Assembly: GCA_032622095.1 (NCBI GenBank)
Contig: CP136069.1
Location: forward strand, 7,392,036 to 7,456,035
DNA length: 64,000 nt
Reading direction: 5' to 3'
DNA from: Siphonodentalium dalli
Taxonomy: Eukaryota; Mollusca; Scaphopoda; Gadilida; Siphonodentaliidae
Numbering within the stretch: position 1 is the first letter of the stretch; each line of letters starts with the position of its first letter. The position numbers and the translations under genes were made by a program. Positions 42,085 through 55,203 of the stretch are shown here, piece by piece. The notes beneath the pieces are model-generated. The model ran no database searches, had not been told where the DNA came from, and saw only the letters and a program-made list of their open reading frames with translations.

Positions 42085-45000
42085 CTAGCAGGGTTACCCG
42101 GCGTTGCCCAGGTTAATGCGATGGAAACCCTCTGTATGCTGTGGAAATTTGTTGGGAATAGAGAATGCTCTTGCTTAAAGTGTTGTACGTTTTCTCATAA
42201 ATTGTATATTCAAATAGCATCACAAAACATGATTATTACAGTCATGGAATATAAGTAGTGGATCACCTTGTCAATTGTCATTCTGTTTATCGCGATTAAT
42301 CCGTTCCACCAATAATGAAGTATTTATTTATTTACAACTGCATATACATTAGACGTTATAATATGATATATGAACATCATAAACACATTGGTTCGATAAA
42401 AGATGATAATTGGGTTTTACATATTGAGATGTATCAATCAATCTAGTGGGTTGGACTAAGATCTCGAGGACACCTGGCTATCATATCTCCGTGAAGATAC
42501 AGATGTTTCAAAGAAATTTCCAGGTGCTCCTCTGTTCATGGTGCTATATATTGGCTAAATATTCTCAGGTTAAACGAAATGTTGCCGCGCCCTATATCAG
42601 CTACATGTGCCAGGCACAGAGCGAGATTTTGAGTTGTTTATGTCAGTCGATGAGTCTGTTCTAAAACCCTTGTCAGATGTCAGTATTGGGAGGATCCTGA
42701 AAAGTCTTGTGCTACTAACTGCATTTTCTTGTATATCAGAAGAAACTATATTTGACTGCACAATGTGACCACTATTTTTGAAAAGGCCTCCCATATCTCT
42801 TGACAAATTGTAACTTTTTGTGGAAACTGTATTGAATTGAACAGACTCAATTTTGCTATAATATATATGCAATCCTCTGACGGTTCGACGTCTCTCAGTT
42901 TGCACGAATATATGTATCTCTTCAATAGAATGATAAATATACATTTAATGCTTCTTCTATGTATCTATTTTTGCTAGCTCATTGTGTGAATGCCCTGATT
43001 GCCATCCCCATATAAATATGGCAGTTAAGAAGATATAATTGTTCAAGTGACTTAAGTGGGTCACCATATGTCGGGATTGTGAAATGTGAACGCCCAAAAC
43101 TACTTAAAATGATATGGAGATGGCCTGGGTGACTGTATATAACTTATATGTGGATATCGGCGAATAGCAATCTTATCAATGATAGTGCATATCCGCTCGC
43201 CATCCGTGACGCAAACGACACCAAATGTGATTTAATTCATGGTATATTATCAGAGAAAAACGTGTATGAATTCGGTGGAAATTGGTGCCAAATATATTTG
43301 TATCAGCTTTTGCCTCTTTTGACATATTTAAACCACGCCCATTAGACTCGTGGATGCATGGTATACTGGCGATGATTATATATATGTTTGGTGGTAATCA
43401 GCAACTAAACAAATTATGAGAATAGTTATGACCCCACATCTCTCACACAAACGACAGTAATTTGGCGTCTTTAAATCACACGATGATATTCCTCGTATCA
43501 TAGAGAAGAATAATATATCAATTTGGTGGAAATCTGGGCTAAAAATAGTTTATTAAATCAATTGTTGATGCAACGCTAACTCGAACAACGCTCTAGTGCG
43601 ACCATATTTTTTGAATTTTGCCGACCTCCCCCTTTTCTTACCCTGACACCAACAGCGTCATTTCAGAAAATTTTAACCCGCACCATTATCTTCCTTGTAA
43701 AAAGTTACCCCTCTTAGAACGCCTTAGTGCCATCTCGATTGTATCGCGTGAAGTTATATATAGAACGCACACAAACAGACAGAAAGACAGACAGACGGTA
43801 CGATTTCTTGTATCATTTGAGAAGAACGTGTCTGAATTTGATGGTAATTGGTACTAAAAATATTTTGTATCAGTTTTGGTGACCCTCCCGTCCCTATTTC
43901 GGACTCAAGCTGCACACACTAAGTCTCATTATAGATTAGAGATGCATATATATGAAATTGGTGAAAATTGGCGAGTATACAAATTCGTATCAAATTTAAG
44001 GTCCCCATATCTCTCACCCATAGGGCACAAATTTGGTGTATCTAAACCACACGATAAGATTCCTCGTATCACGGAGAAGAATATGTATCAATCTGGTGGA
44101 AATCGGCACTAAACATATAGATATAATTTTTTGTGTGCCTCTCATCTTTATACACCACTGACTCGAATGGCCCACTTGTGACATCCTTAAACCACATGAT
44201 TACACTCCTGATATCATGGAGATGATTGTTTATAAGTTTGGTGATAATCGGCGACTAAACATTTTTTTTTAGCAAATTTGGTGCCAATCCCTCCCCTCCC
44301 CATCTATCACACAAACAGCACCACTACCACACGAGTAGATTCCTCGTATCATGGATAAGAACGTGTATCAATTTGGTGGAAATTGGCGCTCAAAAAATTG
44401 TGCATCAATTTTGGTGCCCCTGTCCCTTTCAATGCAACCCTGACTCGAATGAGGCCACATTTGACAGATATAAGCCACACCGTTAGACTCCTCATACCAT
44501 GGGGATGATGTTGTATACGTGTGGTGGCAATCGGCGACTAAACCAATTATTATAAAATTTAGTGCCCACCCCCTCCCAATCTCTCACCCAAAAGACAACA
44601 ATTTGGCGTTGTTAAATCGCACAATTAGACTCCTTGTATCATGAAGAAGAATATATATCAATTTGGTGGAAATCGGCGCTAAAATTAGTTTTATCAATTT
44701 TGGTGCCCCTCTCCCATTCCGTGCATCCCTGACTCGAACAACGCCACTTTTGACATATCTAAACCACACCGTTGGATTCTTCATATCATGCGGATGATTA
44801 TATGTTAAGTTTCGTGGCAATCGGCGACAGAAAAAAAATCTGCCCCTCCCCCTTCCGGGCACCCCTGACGCGAACGGCGTGACTTTTGCCTTATTTAAAC
44901 CACACCATTAGATTCCTCATATTATGGGGATGATTATATATAAGTTTGGTGGCAATCGGCGACAAATTTGTTTTCTGCCCCTCCCCCTTTTCTGCCCCTG

Positions 45001-45119
45001 ACAACAACGGCGTCACTTTACAAAATTCTATCCCCGACCATTATCTTTCTTGTAAAAAGCTACTCCTAGTAGACCCCTTTGGCATCATCTAGATGTTCCC
45101 CTGTGAATTTCTATAGAAC

Positions 45120-45150
<31 letters not shown>

Positions 45151-45214
45151 TTCGCAAATATAGATATAGATATATATATATATATATATATATATAGATA
45201 TATAGATATATATA
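42085..45214 (-). mobile_element. Helitron-like element, minus strand, copy 2 (long)
   Basis: The 3' end on the minus strand is CCTGGGCAACGCCGGG, then TAACCCTG and CTAG. From 43200 to 45050 it is an imperfect tandem array with phrases such as TTTGGTGGAAATCGGCG and ATGGGGATGATTATATATAA about every 290 bp. A GACA microsatellite (45118-45151) and an AT tract lie at the 5' end. 42090-43140 holds no recognisable gene. Confidence 0.55.
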
Positions 45215-45909
45215 CTAGAAGGTGACCCGACTTCGCCGGGCTTTGACCTTGAATTATCCATTTTGAAGGTCAAGTGGGGTCACGATTTGACCAGTCCAAA
45301 ACACTCCCCGGACAAAAGTATCAGACAAACGTGCCCGTCGAAATCCATCCGGTTTTACCCGATTTGACCTTGAATTTAGAAGGTCAAGGTCAGGTTGGGG
45401 TCACGATTTGACCCGTCCAAAACACTCAGTGGACAAAAGTAACCCCACGTATCAAATTTCGTCGAAATCCCATCAAAATTGGCGATTTGACCTTGAATTG
45501 ACCCGATTTCAAGGTCAAGGTCACGTCGCACGGGCAAATGAATATGCTTATGAGACTCCCCATACGAAAATACCCCCACATACCAAGTTTCATCGAAATC
45601 CCGTGATATTCGGGCGTTTGACCTTGAACTGACGAGATTTCAAGGTCACGTCGCACGGGAAAATTAATAGGTTTATGCCACTCCCCGGCCTTGTGTACCC
45701 CACATACCGAGTTTCATCGAAATCCCGTGATATTCGGGCGTTTGACCTTGAAATTACCCGATTTCAAGGTCAAGGTCACGTCGCAAGGAAAAATTAATAG
45801 GCCTATGTCACCCCCCGGCCGAAAATACCCCCACATACCAAGTTTCATCGAAATCGGGTCGGCTGTTTTCGAGTTCATCGCGAACACACAGACACACAGA
45901 TCTTCCAAA

Positions 45910-45972
<63 letters not shown>

Positions 45973-46358
45973 CTGTTTTCAGCATTAGGCAGACATGACC
46001 CTATCACCATCATTAGGCAGACATATACAAAAAACTTTAAAACCGCTCAATTTTAAACACTCTTTCTCTAGTTTTGTTCTAAATGTGACCACCAAGGTGT
46101 GATCAATGGGAATTTGTGATTCCTCCAGTAATATGAAATATACAAATTCTCAGGTCTGCCTAATTCTAAGAGGACCATTGACCATCATTAGGCAGACTGT
46201 GACATTATGCACACCAAATCCGGTCTGCCTACTTTTTGCGGCCGAAAATACCCCCACATACCAAGTTTCATCGAAATCGGGTCGGCTGTTTTCGAGTTCA
46301 TCGCGAACACACAGACACACACACACACAGACACACAGATCTTCCAAAATATATAATA
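45215..46358 (-). mobile_element. Helitron-like element, minus strand, copy 3
   Basis: The minus-strand 3' end is CCCGGCGAAGTCGGG, then TCACCTT and CTAG. The 5' side shows ATATATTTTGGAAGATCTGT twice (near 45905-45930 and 46330-46355), comparable to the starts of the plus-strand array. Between them lie an AT microsatellite (45913-45969) and a stretch with three ATTAGGCAGAC phrases (46000-46210). Confidence 0.6.
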
Positions 46359-46740
46359 CTAGAAGGTGACCCGACTTCGTCCGGGATTTGACCTTGAATT
46401 GTCCATTTTGAAGGTAAAGGTCAAGTGGGGTCACGATTTGACCCGTCCAAAACACTGCCCGAACAAAAGTACCCGACAAAAGTACCCGTCGAAATCCATC
46501 CGGTTTTACCCGATTTGACCTTGTAGAAGGTGACCCGACTTCGTCCGGGCTTTGACCTTGAATTGACCATTTTGAAGGTCAAGGTCAGGTAGGGTCAAAC
46601 ACCAACACCCCAAAAATGGTGGAAATCGGCCCAGCGGATACCGGGAAATCGGCCCAGCGGATACCGAGATACCCTATGCATCAAATTTCATCCGTAAACA
46701 TCCGCCAGTTTAACCCGATTTGATTTCCACTCAAGTATAT
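46359..46740 (-). mobile_element. Helitron-like 3' ends, copy 4 and a nested partial
   Basis: The minus-strand end is CCCGGACGAAGTCGGG, then TCACCTT and CTAG at 46362-46359. A second, nearly identical 3' end without the C of CTAG occurs near 46514, suggesting a truncated tandem partner. Confidence 0.55.
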
Positions 46741-47211
46741 ACACACGCTCATTAATTATCAAGTTTCAACGTAAAGATAAATTACCATCGGTGCCCGAGA
46801 TATCGCCAAGACGTCTGAAACAGTCAAATGCATCGGCCGGTTAAGCGTTAACGTGATATAACGTTATGACCTCTAACGGCGTCATAGAAGTTACCCATTG
46901 TTTTTATCCTGATGGAAGATAGTACCACTTCTTCTTGATAATTGAGGCAGATAACTAAAACGAATACATACGCATTATATATCGTTGGAAAGAGGAAACA
47001 CGAAAGATTCTCACAGTGTCATTATTATGACTGGCATTTTATTATTCGCGCTGTTTCGAATCGATTTGTAAGCACCGAACTCAAATGAAAGTCCCGTAAC
47101 ACAGCGTAAAAACAGATTTGACCTCGGCACGTGAAAAGTTGACCTCGGATCTGAAAATCAATAGGCCCATGTTCGTTCCCGGGTCGAATTACGTGTCCGT
47201 ACCAAGTTTGG
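46741..47211. other. No recognisable feature
   Basis: Possibly the 5' remainder of a Helitron-like element. No ORF or repeat edge is visible. Confidence 0.4.
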
Positions 47212-47558
47212 TTTCGAGTCACCGATTATTTTGTTTTATATAGTGCCTTGATAAATGGTTTTAATAACAATCTATGCCAGAAAATATTATTAAAATACTA
47301 TAATTCATCACCATTTGGATCGTCTATGTCTCAGAAGTTAACCATAGGAGTAATAGAAAATAGCTGAAAACATAAAATTATTCTCCCCGTTATGGCTCCC
47401 AGTATCACAACATAAACAGCATGTTCTCAATTTATTACATCGAATAAGTTGAAAATATAATGTTTTGGAGCTTCCGCTTTCAAATGGTATATAATATGGC
47501 ATATACTTTATATAATGTGATCTGGGGGGGGGGGGTCGAAAATTAAGTGGGCCTTTAA
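47212..47558. mobile_element. MITE family C, left end missing
   Basis: From TTCGAGTCACCGATTATTTT to AAATTAAGTGGGCCTTTAA. The first dozen bases of the terminus are absent and the central palindrome is deleted. Confidence 0.75.
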
Positions 47559-48664
47559 TAACTGGTAGAAAAGTATAAAAAATCTAATCTAAACGCGCGA
47601 TTTTTATATTCACACCCCAAGCGACTGAATTACTGACCACAAGGCGATCACAGCAGTGATTTTATGCTTCGTCGATTTCTTGCTTGGTGGTAAACCAGCG
47701 GGATAATAGACCATTCCCGAGTTACAATAAATAAATTGAAAGCTCTTCTGTGTTGGAGGTGAGAAACAGACATCACGTGACAGCCAGGTAGGGTTATTTT
47801 TGTAAACAAATCGCTAACGAAAATTTCATTAGCATATGTGAACATAATAGCTGCAAAAACGCCGATTCTCCTAAATTTAGTACAAATATACATTTGTAAG
47901 GTGCCCACGAAAAAACACAATGCACAATCGAAGACATTAATTCCGTTTGTCTTGAAAATAATCAAGTTGTCTATTATATGTTCCATTATAAATATATATA
48001 AATAAATACATTATACCATGAAATTCGCCAACATACAGTACTCTTTCGAGAATCTGTTTACTCACTGACATTTCAACAACCAAAAAATATATATGCAATG
48101 TCGGCACTCGGCACTCGATTCGAATATCCGCAAATATCCGAATATCCGCCTCGAAATGACTGTAATCATATACTAAGTTACCTTTGAATCGATCGAAACA
48201 GGAAAGAAACACATAAATTTAGATAACAATTCCGAAAACCGTGACGGAAACATTCCGATCTCTAGATTCTGTTCGCATTCAAATCCTGATGCTAGCTATT
48301 GTTATGAACATCTTTCTTCGGCAAAACGATAAAATGAAAACATTTAATTTGTTTCATGTCGTTATCCTCTGCAATGTTTCTCCGTAGGTTGGTCGCGTAT
48401 GGGACCTGGAGTTTGATTTTGGTGTTTATATAGGCCTACACACCATTTTGTAGGCCCTATATACTCTCGAACAATTGATCCATTTATTCTGAGTCACGGG
48501 ATGCATGCCTAAATTACCTATAAGGGGCGGAAATCACACATCGCGTCATTCACAGTTTATGTTTGACTTTAGAGCACAATCCCATTGTTGCAATCGTTCC
48601 CTGATTTTTGGTAAAGCACAACAATTCCCAAGGCTGGCGAAGGAATAGTTCAGTGATTATCCCA
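47559..48664. other. No recognisable gene
   Basis: Several short frames (up to 112 codons) occur but none has protein-family character. No inverted repeat or tandem repeat stands out. Confidence 0.4.
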
Positions 48665-48840
48665 TTGTTATCTCTTGTCTGGTGGAATTTTCTTAAATTT
48701 TCTTGATGTAGCAGACTTGAGGGGTATATTTCTCAAAATAAGATTTATTTTCTTAATATTTCTTGTTTCAGGTAATTGTTTTTGTTGTTTCAAGTAATTA
48801 TTTCTTATTAAGAAATTATTTTTGGCAGTGTATATAGGCA
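48665..48840 (-). mobile_element. Possible CACTA/EnSpm terminal fragment
   Basis: On the minus strand it begins CACTGCCAAAAATAATTTCT and continues with short subterminal phrases (AAGAAAT, TTGAAACAA, AAGAAAAT). A CACTG start with such repeats is typical of animal EnSpm/CACTA ends. The opposite end is not visible, so this is tentative. Confidence 0.4.
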
Positions 48841-49083
48841 CACGCACCTCATAACAGACAAATCGCATGGGCGCTTTAAAGTAGGACCAGACCGCGTTGT
48901 TTCGGACATATCTATTCACATTCAACGGCGAGCAGTACATGATAATCACGTTGTTGGGCGTGACTTACCGGCTTTTGTGTCCAATCGCGGCCAGCGCACG
49001 GACTGTGCGTCGTGGTCAAAACACGTTCAATGGCACATTTTCATTTGATTGCATTATGTGGGATCAATTGTGCTCTTAGTCGG

Positions 49084-49166
49084 TCAGAGCACGCGAATAG
49101 TTCTTTACCAGAATAAATCTCGTCTTCGACTCGTTTATTCTGGTAAAGAACTGTTATTGTGCTCTA
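49084..49166. repeat. 83-bp hairpin
   Basis: AGTTCTTTACCAGAATAAA is mirrored exactly around a TCTCGTCTTCGACTCG loop, with outer GAGCAC/GTGCTC pairs. Confidence 0.75.
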
Positions 49167-49194
49167 ACAATTACACAGAGAAGACAATACAAGG

Positions 49195-49720
49195 CCATAT
49201 TATATATATATATATCCTTTTATTGCCTCCACTATCGGAGAGTTAAATTTAAATAACATAGTTACAAACAATTCTAATACAAAAATGACAGTGGAATATA
49301 TGCACATTTAAGGAATACGACAACACAAAATAAAGCGAGACTACGCACACAGTTACACGCACACACAGTGAGTCTCAGGCACATGCAACCATCCAGCCGC
49401 GCACAGGCGTACACGTAAACACGTCCAGACACGCCTAGGCTTAGACGATTTTACAGACAAACGTACACGCGAAAGAGACATACATACATACAGACAGGCA
49501 GACAGTCACATAACTATCTAGACAAACATGCATGCTGACAGATAAACGTGCAGACAGGAAGAAACACTCCCTCACCTAGCATTCAGTCGCACACGAACTC
49601 ACCTACCCTCACATGTACCCTCACACAACCAAATGCACACGCACCCTCATTTAAAGACCCACACACATGCACACGACCTCACACAGCACCACACACAAAA
49701 TAGACATCAGTGTATATATA
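49195..49720 (-). mobile_element. Retroposon 3' end with (AT)n tail
   Basis: Related to 31390-31960: minus-strand end GGAGGCAATAAAAGGATATA, then a body rich in CACAC/CAGACA repeats. No coding part seen. Confidence 0.5.
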
Positions 49721-50430
49721 AATTAGAATTTTAGATGCAATAACGAGAGGGCGTCTTTGACTTTATGGACAGGCGATGCGATATATTGAATACAAAAAAT
49801 ATAAAAATGCATAATAATGGTGTGAATAAATAAAGTGATCCTCGATTTGCATAAAAAATATCATTAAGTCGTTCATTCAGACAACGGCTCAAAGTCGACA
49901 AGGCATTTGAGAGCATGATTCATATACGTCAGTTATCATATGTTTCTTAATCCATGCATGCATACCGTGATAAATGATCCGGATGCAATGAAAGACAAAA
50001 TCGACTGGCATTGAATTCACTGGATTAGATAACAGTATCCATACACATGTCAGATTGGTCGATGTTATGTTCTTAATTATATCCTATGTATTAGTTATAT
50101 GTTTAATGTTACATGCCTATATATATATGCAATGTGGCGTTGATCGAAAAGAGCCCTGTATACCTTCCGGTGAGAAAACAAGCTAATTAACAGCGCGCTC
50201 TAGTGGCCAGCTAGCAGGGAGGTAATAAAAGGCACTAATTTATTGTAACCCGGGAATGGTCTATTGGGTCGTTGTCAAATAGAATATTTATACGGCCGTA
50301 TTCATTGTATCTGAAGGCGACACATTCATTCGTCGTCGCGATAACAAAGGTGGTGGAGGAGAAGAGAAAATGTCTGGCAAGAGATCGACGTAATAGCATG
50401 ATCGTCTGGTTAATTTTTAGTCCCAATCCA
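49721..50430. other. No recognisable feature
   Basis: AT-rich sequence with short chance frames only. Confidence 0.4.
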
Positions 50431-50832
50431 TTCCAAACTTTTGAAGAAACTATGGCATACAATATGATTAATCTACTAAAATTCATCACTATGTGAAACA
50501 TTTGTGTCTCAGAAGATGTCCATAGAGAAATAGAAAACTGCTGAAGACTTCCCCCTCTGAAACCCATAATGCAACAGAATTCAAACATTTTCAATGAAAG
50601 GGGACGAACTCTATCTTTAATATATATAGTCATTCCCCCTGCATTGAAAATAATACTGATTTTGACTTCAATCTTGATGACAAAACTCAACAAAAACAAC
50701 ATGTCCACAGTTTATTACACCAGATATGTTGATAATACAATGTTTTGGAGCTTCCTCTTTCAAATGGTATATAATATGGCATATATTTTACATAAAGTAA
50801 TCTGGGAGTTAGAAAATTAAGTGGGCCTTTAA
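50431..50832. mobile_element. MITE family C, diverged copy
   Basis: It retains the central palindrome (ACTCTATCTTTAATATATAT) and right end AAATTAAGTGGGCCTTTAA. The left end is diverged or lost near 50431. Most similar to the copy at 57438-59042. Confidence 0.7.
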
Positions 50833-51693
50833 ATGAGTTTGAAAAACTCTTACATGTATATATTTAGCAAATTCTTATTAAAATGTCCGTATACATTGTA
50901 TTTGTGACCTGCCTGTAAATGATACACTCAATCGAGTATCTACCCAAACCATCGCGCGCGACGAAGCGATCCGGTCGCGTTCGGTTTGAATATAAAAATC
51001 GCGCGCTTTGAACCGCTACGGACGACAGAAAACGGCCGTAAAAATCGCGCGCTCGCACCCGGTGTGGATTGACCCTTACTTACCAACCAAAATCTGACAG
51101 TGCGCGCACTTACAGACATAATAATTAGATAATTTCCATAAATGATTAAGGATAATTCCATAAGAAATGCTTTGTTGAGAAATCCACATTGTATAGTACC
51201 AAAACATATTTAATTTAAATTTTTCAAAATGAGCGTATGAGTTGTGACTCAACTTCAACAGAAAGTAAACAGCCATGTTTGGTATTGACTGTAGTGTCTT
51301 GTTTATACAGTAGGCCAAGTTCACTCAACCACCAAGCATACAATTTAACATAGCCAAAACATGCATTAATCATAATATTGTATTTGTGTACCAAGTGACT
51401 TATAGGCCCTATGGGCCGGATGTTTGTTAACATAACGTCACTATAATAAATAAATCTAATCTAATCATAGCCACCCTGGTTCAAACCCCAATCATGATTA
51501 ATCAAGAGATTGTTAAATCTATGCCCATTGGCAGAAATAAACTGAATACAGTCATAGTCAAACAGAGCTGTGTGATACCTGGTTGTGACTTTTCAAATTT
51601 CAAACACTCAATTCAAAAACATGATAGTTAATGTATGGATTCTCGACAAAGCGTTCTTCATAGAGATCTCTCAAATAAGGATTTACTTTTATT
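50833..51693. other. Unassigned sequence with a CpG-rich patch
   Basis: Positions 50950-51060 are CpG-rich, with AAAAATCGCGCGC repeated twice in an otherwise AT-rich region. No gene is recognised. Confidence 0.4.
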
Positions 51694-52752
51694 TAAGGGC
51701 TTTGTGGACCCAATTTTTCCAAAATAAAGGATTCTGTTCATGTACATTAGTAATCACAGAAACCTTGCCCATTGATGCAACATTTTAAGCGTATACTTCA
51801 TGATAGATTATGTTAGAAATACAAAATGTGAACTTTTTTTTTATTGAGATTTAAAAAAATAAAATGGTCCAAGAAAAACAAAGTCCATATATAAGAATCA
51901 AATACGGGAATATGTACTGAACACTGTGATGAATGATGTGCTACAAAAAAATATATATTTCTTGAGTGTTCTTTGAAAATATTACTTTGAACCAGTTGTT
52001 GACAAATGATATATACTTGCTTGGCAGTGTGGATGCTAGCAGGTGTAACCGCTGTGGACTCTGTTGACAATATAATGTTAATCCTCAATCAAACCCCACC
52101 AGACCATCACACTATTTCTAGTAAGTAGGTCACCACTCACTCATATGATAATCACTCATGTGGAAGTTGACACCAGCTAAAGGCCATTCACAACAGACTG
52201 GACATAAGCCATGAAAAGCACAGGTCCCTGGCACAATAGACCCCAAACACCCAAAGACATATATATAAGCAAATTTGATATATAATATATATAAGTCTTA
52301 TATATATGTCTTTGGGTGTTTGGGGTCTATTGTGCCAGGGACCTGTGATGAAAAGGTGACCCGTAAACTGCTGGCTCTCAGTCAACCATATTGTGAAGTT
52401 AGTATATCATTTTTCAACAACTGGTTCAAAGTAAATTTTTTAAATAACACTCAAGAAATATAATTTATTTTTGTAGTACATCATTCATCACAGTGTTCAG
52501 TACATATTCCCATATTTGATTCTTAGATATGAACTTTGTTTTTCTTGGACCATTGCCTGTAAATTTTATTTCTTTAAATCTCAATAAAGTTCACATTTTG
52601 TATTTCTAACATAATCCACCATGAAGTATACGCTTAAAATGTTGCACCAATGGGCATTGTTTCTGTGATTACTAATATACTTGATCAGAATCCTTTATTT
52701 GGACGCTATCAAATTTTTTGAAAAATTGGGTCCCCAAAACACTTAAGGACTT
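51694..52752. repeat. Foldback A of a twin pair
   Basis: The left arm (51694-52030, with TAAGCGTATACTTCATGATA) is mirrored by the right arm (52400-52752, with TGAAGTATACGCTTAAAATG). The loop contains a perfect hairpin MITE at 52219-52347. No ORF of note. Confidence 0.75.
52219..52347. mobile_element. 129-bp perfect hairpin MITE with 8-bp target duplication
   Basis: CACAGGTCCCTGGCACAATA and its exact complement form arms of about 50 bp. ATGAAAAG occurs directly on both sides (52211-52218 and 52348-52355). An 8-bp duplication fits hAT-type transposition. Relatives at 19133 and 54026 are more diverged. Confidence 0.9.
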
Positions 52753-53696
52753 TGCTAACCCAATTTCAACTCAAATTTGATGGAGTCAAAATAATATATT
52801 GTGCTCACTTTTATTATTTATCACAGCAACCAAACCCATGGATGTAGCATTTTAACAGTATAATTCATGGTGGATTATCTAAGAAATACAAAATGTGAAC
52901 TTTATAGAGGTTTTGAAAACTATTATTTTCGAACCCAAATCCAACAAAAACAAAATCAATTTCTACAAAAAATATATGTAAATGTGTACTGAATACTGTG
53001 AAGAATGATGAACAATACAAATATATTCACATTTACCAAGTGTTCTTTGAAAAAATTACATAGAACCAGTTGTTAACAAAATTTAATGCTAGAATTACTT
53101 CCCCAACATGGCTATCTGAGAGATGGCAGCAATTGGTTAACTATTGACAGTGGTGAGTTGATAAAATAATTTCTTAAGCTTCAATTTAGCAGACCACCCT
53201 TTAACCACTAAATATGTCACCAATCGTGGAATAATCCCTTATGGTCCAGTGGCCACAGGCTGATAACAATCCCAGCAACACTACTGGGCACAAGGTGACC
53301 CATAATCCACCCATCAAGTGTCATCTTCTAGACAACATTACTGAGAAAGTTAATCTGCCATTTGTAAACATGTGGTTCTGAGTATATATTTTTTAAGAAT
53401 GCTTGGTAAATATGTATAAATTGTTATTGTTCATCATTCTTCACAGTGTTCAGCACACATTCCCATATTTTCCCCCTCAGATATGGACTTTGTGTTTGTT
53501 GGATTTGGGTTCGGAAAAATATTTTTAAAACCTCTATAAAGTTCACATTTAAAACAAAAAAGATAATCCATCATGAATTATACGCTTAAAATGATGCATT
53601 CATTGGCTTCGTACTGTGATTATTAATACAAATAAACAGAATCCGTCAGTTTTACTCCACCAAATTTTGGGGGAAATGGGTTGACAAAGTCCTTAC
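52745..53696. repeat. Foldback B of a twin pair
   Basis: Arms 52745-53090 and 53385-53696 mirror each other and are homologous to the arms of foldback A (GAAATACAAAATGTGAACTT is in both). A and B meet at the shared end phrase TTAAGGACTTTG. Confidence 0.7.
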
Positions 53697-53935
53697 GGAA
53701 ATTGCTCAACTACAAACTCTGTGCGTGCGCACAACTGATTTCAATTGGGAAGAAATTATCACATGTTTTCAATTTCTGTCACAGGTAATATGTTATTTAC
53801 TGTAAATAATGCATGCTTAATTGTTTCTAGCCACTTCTGTAAAGTTTGTGCCATTTTACTTCTAATTTAATATTTATCCAACTTGTTTTCGGAGTCCATA
53901 TTGGAGTGGTTTGGTTAAACCTTAATAACAGCTGT
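53697..53935. other. No recognisable feature
   Basis: Spacer between the twin foldbacks and the second duplicated block. Confidence 0.35.
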
Positions 53936-54025
53936 ATTTGTTGCAAACCGATCATAATTGTGATGGCTATCGGTCTATCGTCTGCTCATATATTCTTAAC
54001 ATGCACCCAAATGAATAATATATAC

Positions 54026-54077
54026 CACAGTTAAATGGCACAGTAGACACAACCACCCCAAAGACATATGTATAAGT

Positions 54078-54129
<52 letters not shown>

Positions 54130-54166
54130 TTTGTGGTGGAGGAGTGTATTATGCCAAACACATGTG
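54026..54166. mobile_element. Hairpin MITE (CACAGG family) with expanded AT loop
   Basis: CACAG at the left and CATGTG at the right, with arms like 19133-19231. The loop is enlarged by an (AT)n tract at 54078-54127. Confidence 0.7.
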
Positions 54167-55203
54167 TAATACACCATTCCAATGTATACTTTTATAACTG
54201 GGTGGGAGAATCCATTTAGTAAAGCAATGATTAAAATCGCACAGGAAACAGATATATGACAGCTATAAATTGATTATGATGTCCAAAACGCACACAAATC
54301 ACTAAATAGCTATATGACATCGACTGCAAAAGGTTAATGTGACGTCACTTCATTGCACCGGAAGCCCAATTACACCTGGTGAACTAGCAAAAATAATATG
54401 CACGCGAAGATATAGTGTGCTATTCTGTTCTCAGTTTGTGACATATCGTATGTTTATTAGATAAATACGAATTACATATTCTATTTATCGTATAACAATG
54501 TCCAAAACTATATATTTCAAGATTATAATTGCGAGAATTTCGGCATCGCGTTGATTGACGCGCACGAATTTGACCTGCATTTAGTTAGAGATACGGCTCG
54601 GCCCCTGCTGCCATTCGGCCAATCAGAACACACTTTTTGTCAACAAACCAATCAAATTATCGGAAGGTGATATGAACTAGTAGTTCATATGAAATTGATT
54701 TATGACATACTTTCCAAAGTAAATAATGATTGAGTCACATGATAAAATGCTATACACATCTTGTTAGCAGCTAACTCCATCCTTTTTGACAATTAAGTGC
54801 AACGTAAGCAATATCGGAACCTGGCCGTATGCGTGTGACTTAGCGTCGTCACTATAATAAAAGCATTGAGACATAAAATATAATATGACTCGATAGTATG
54901 TCGGTCGATATATATACATATGTATGCCAATGCAACCATTCCATACATACACAGGTAGCTTATTAGCTAATTCCGACCTCTCTAACGGCTGAAACTTGAG
55001 TAACATCGGAACCTGGCCGTATCCGTGTGACATACATGTAGTGTTGTCACTATAAGACAACAATTGTTGGCACCTTAAATATAATATGACTCGATAGTAT
55101 GTCGATATTTACACACATATACACACATATGTATACCATTCCATATCCACGTAGCTTATTAGCTAACTCCGACCTCTAACTATCGAAACTTTAGCAACAT
55201 CCT

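Noticed and set aside
45085-46056. ORFs rich in Ile/Tyr in Helitron-like copies
   Set aside because: They are translations of AT microsatellites and periodic AAGGTCAAGGTCACG repeats.
47648-48212. Two overlapping minus-strand ORFs of 112 and 91 codons
   Set aside because: They occupy different frames, contain AT-rich low-complexity peptides and show no motif.
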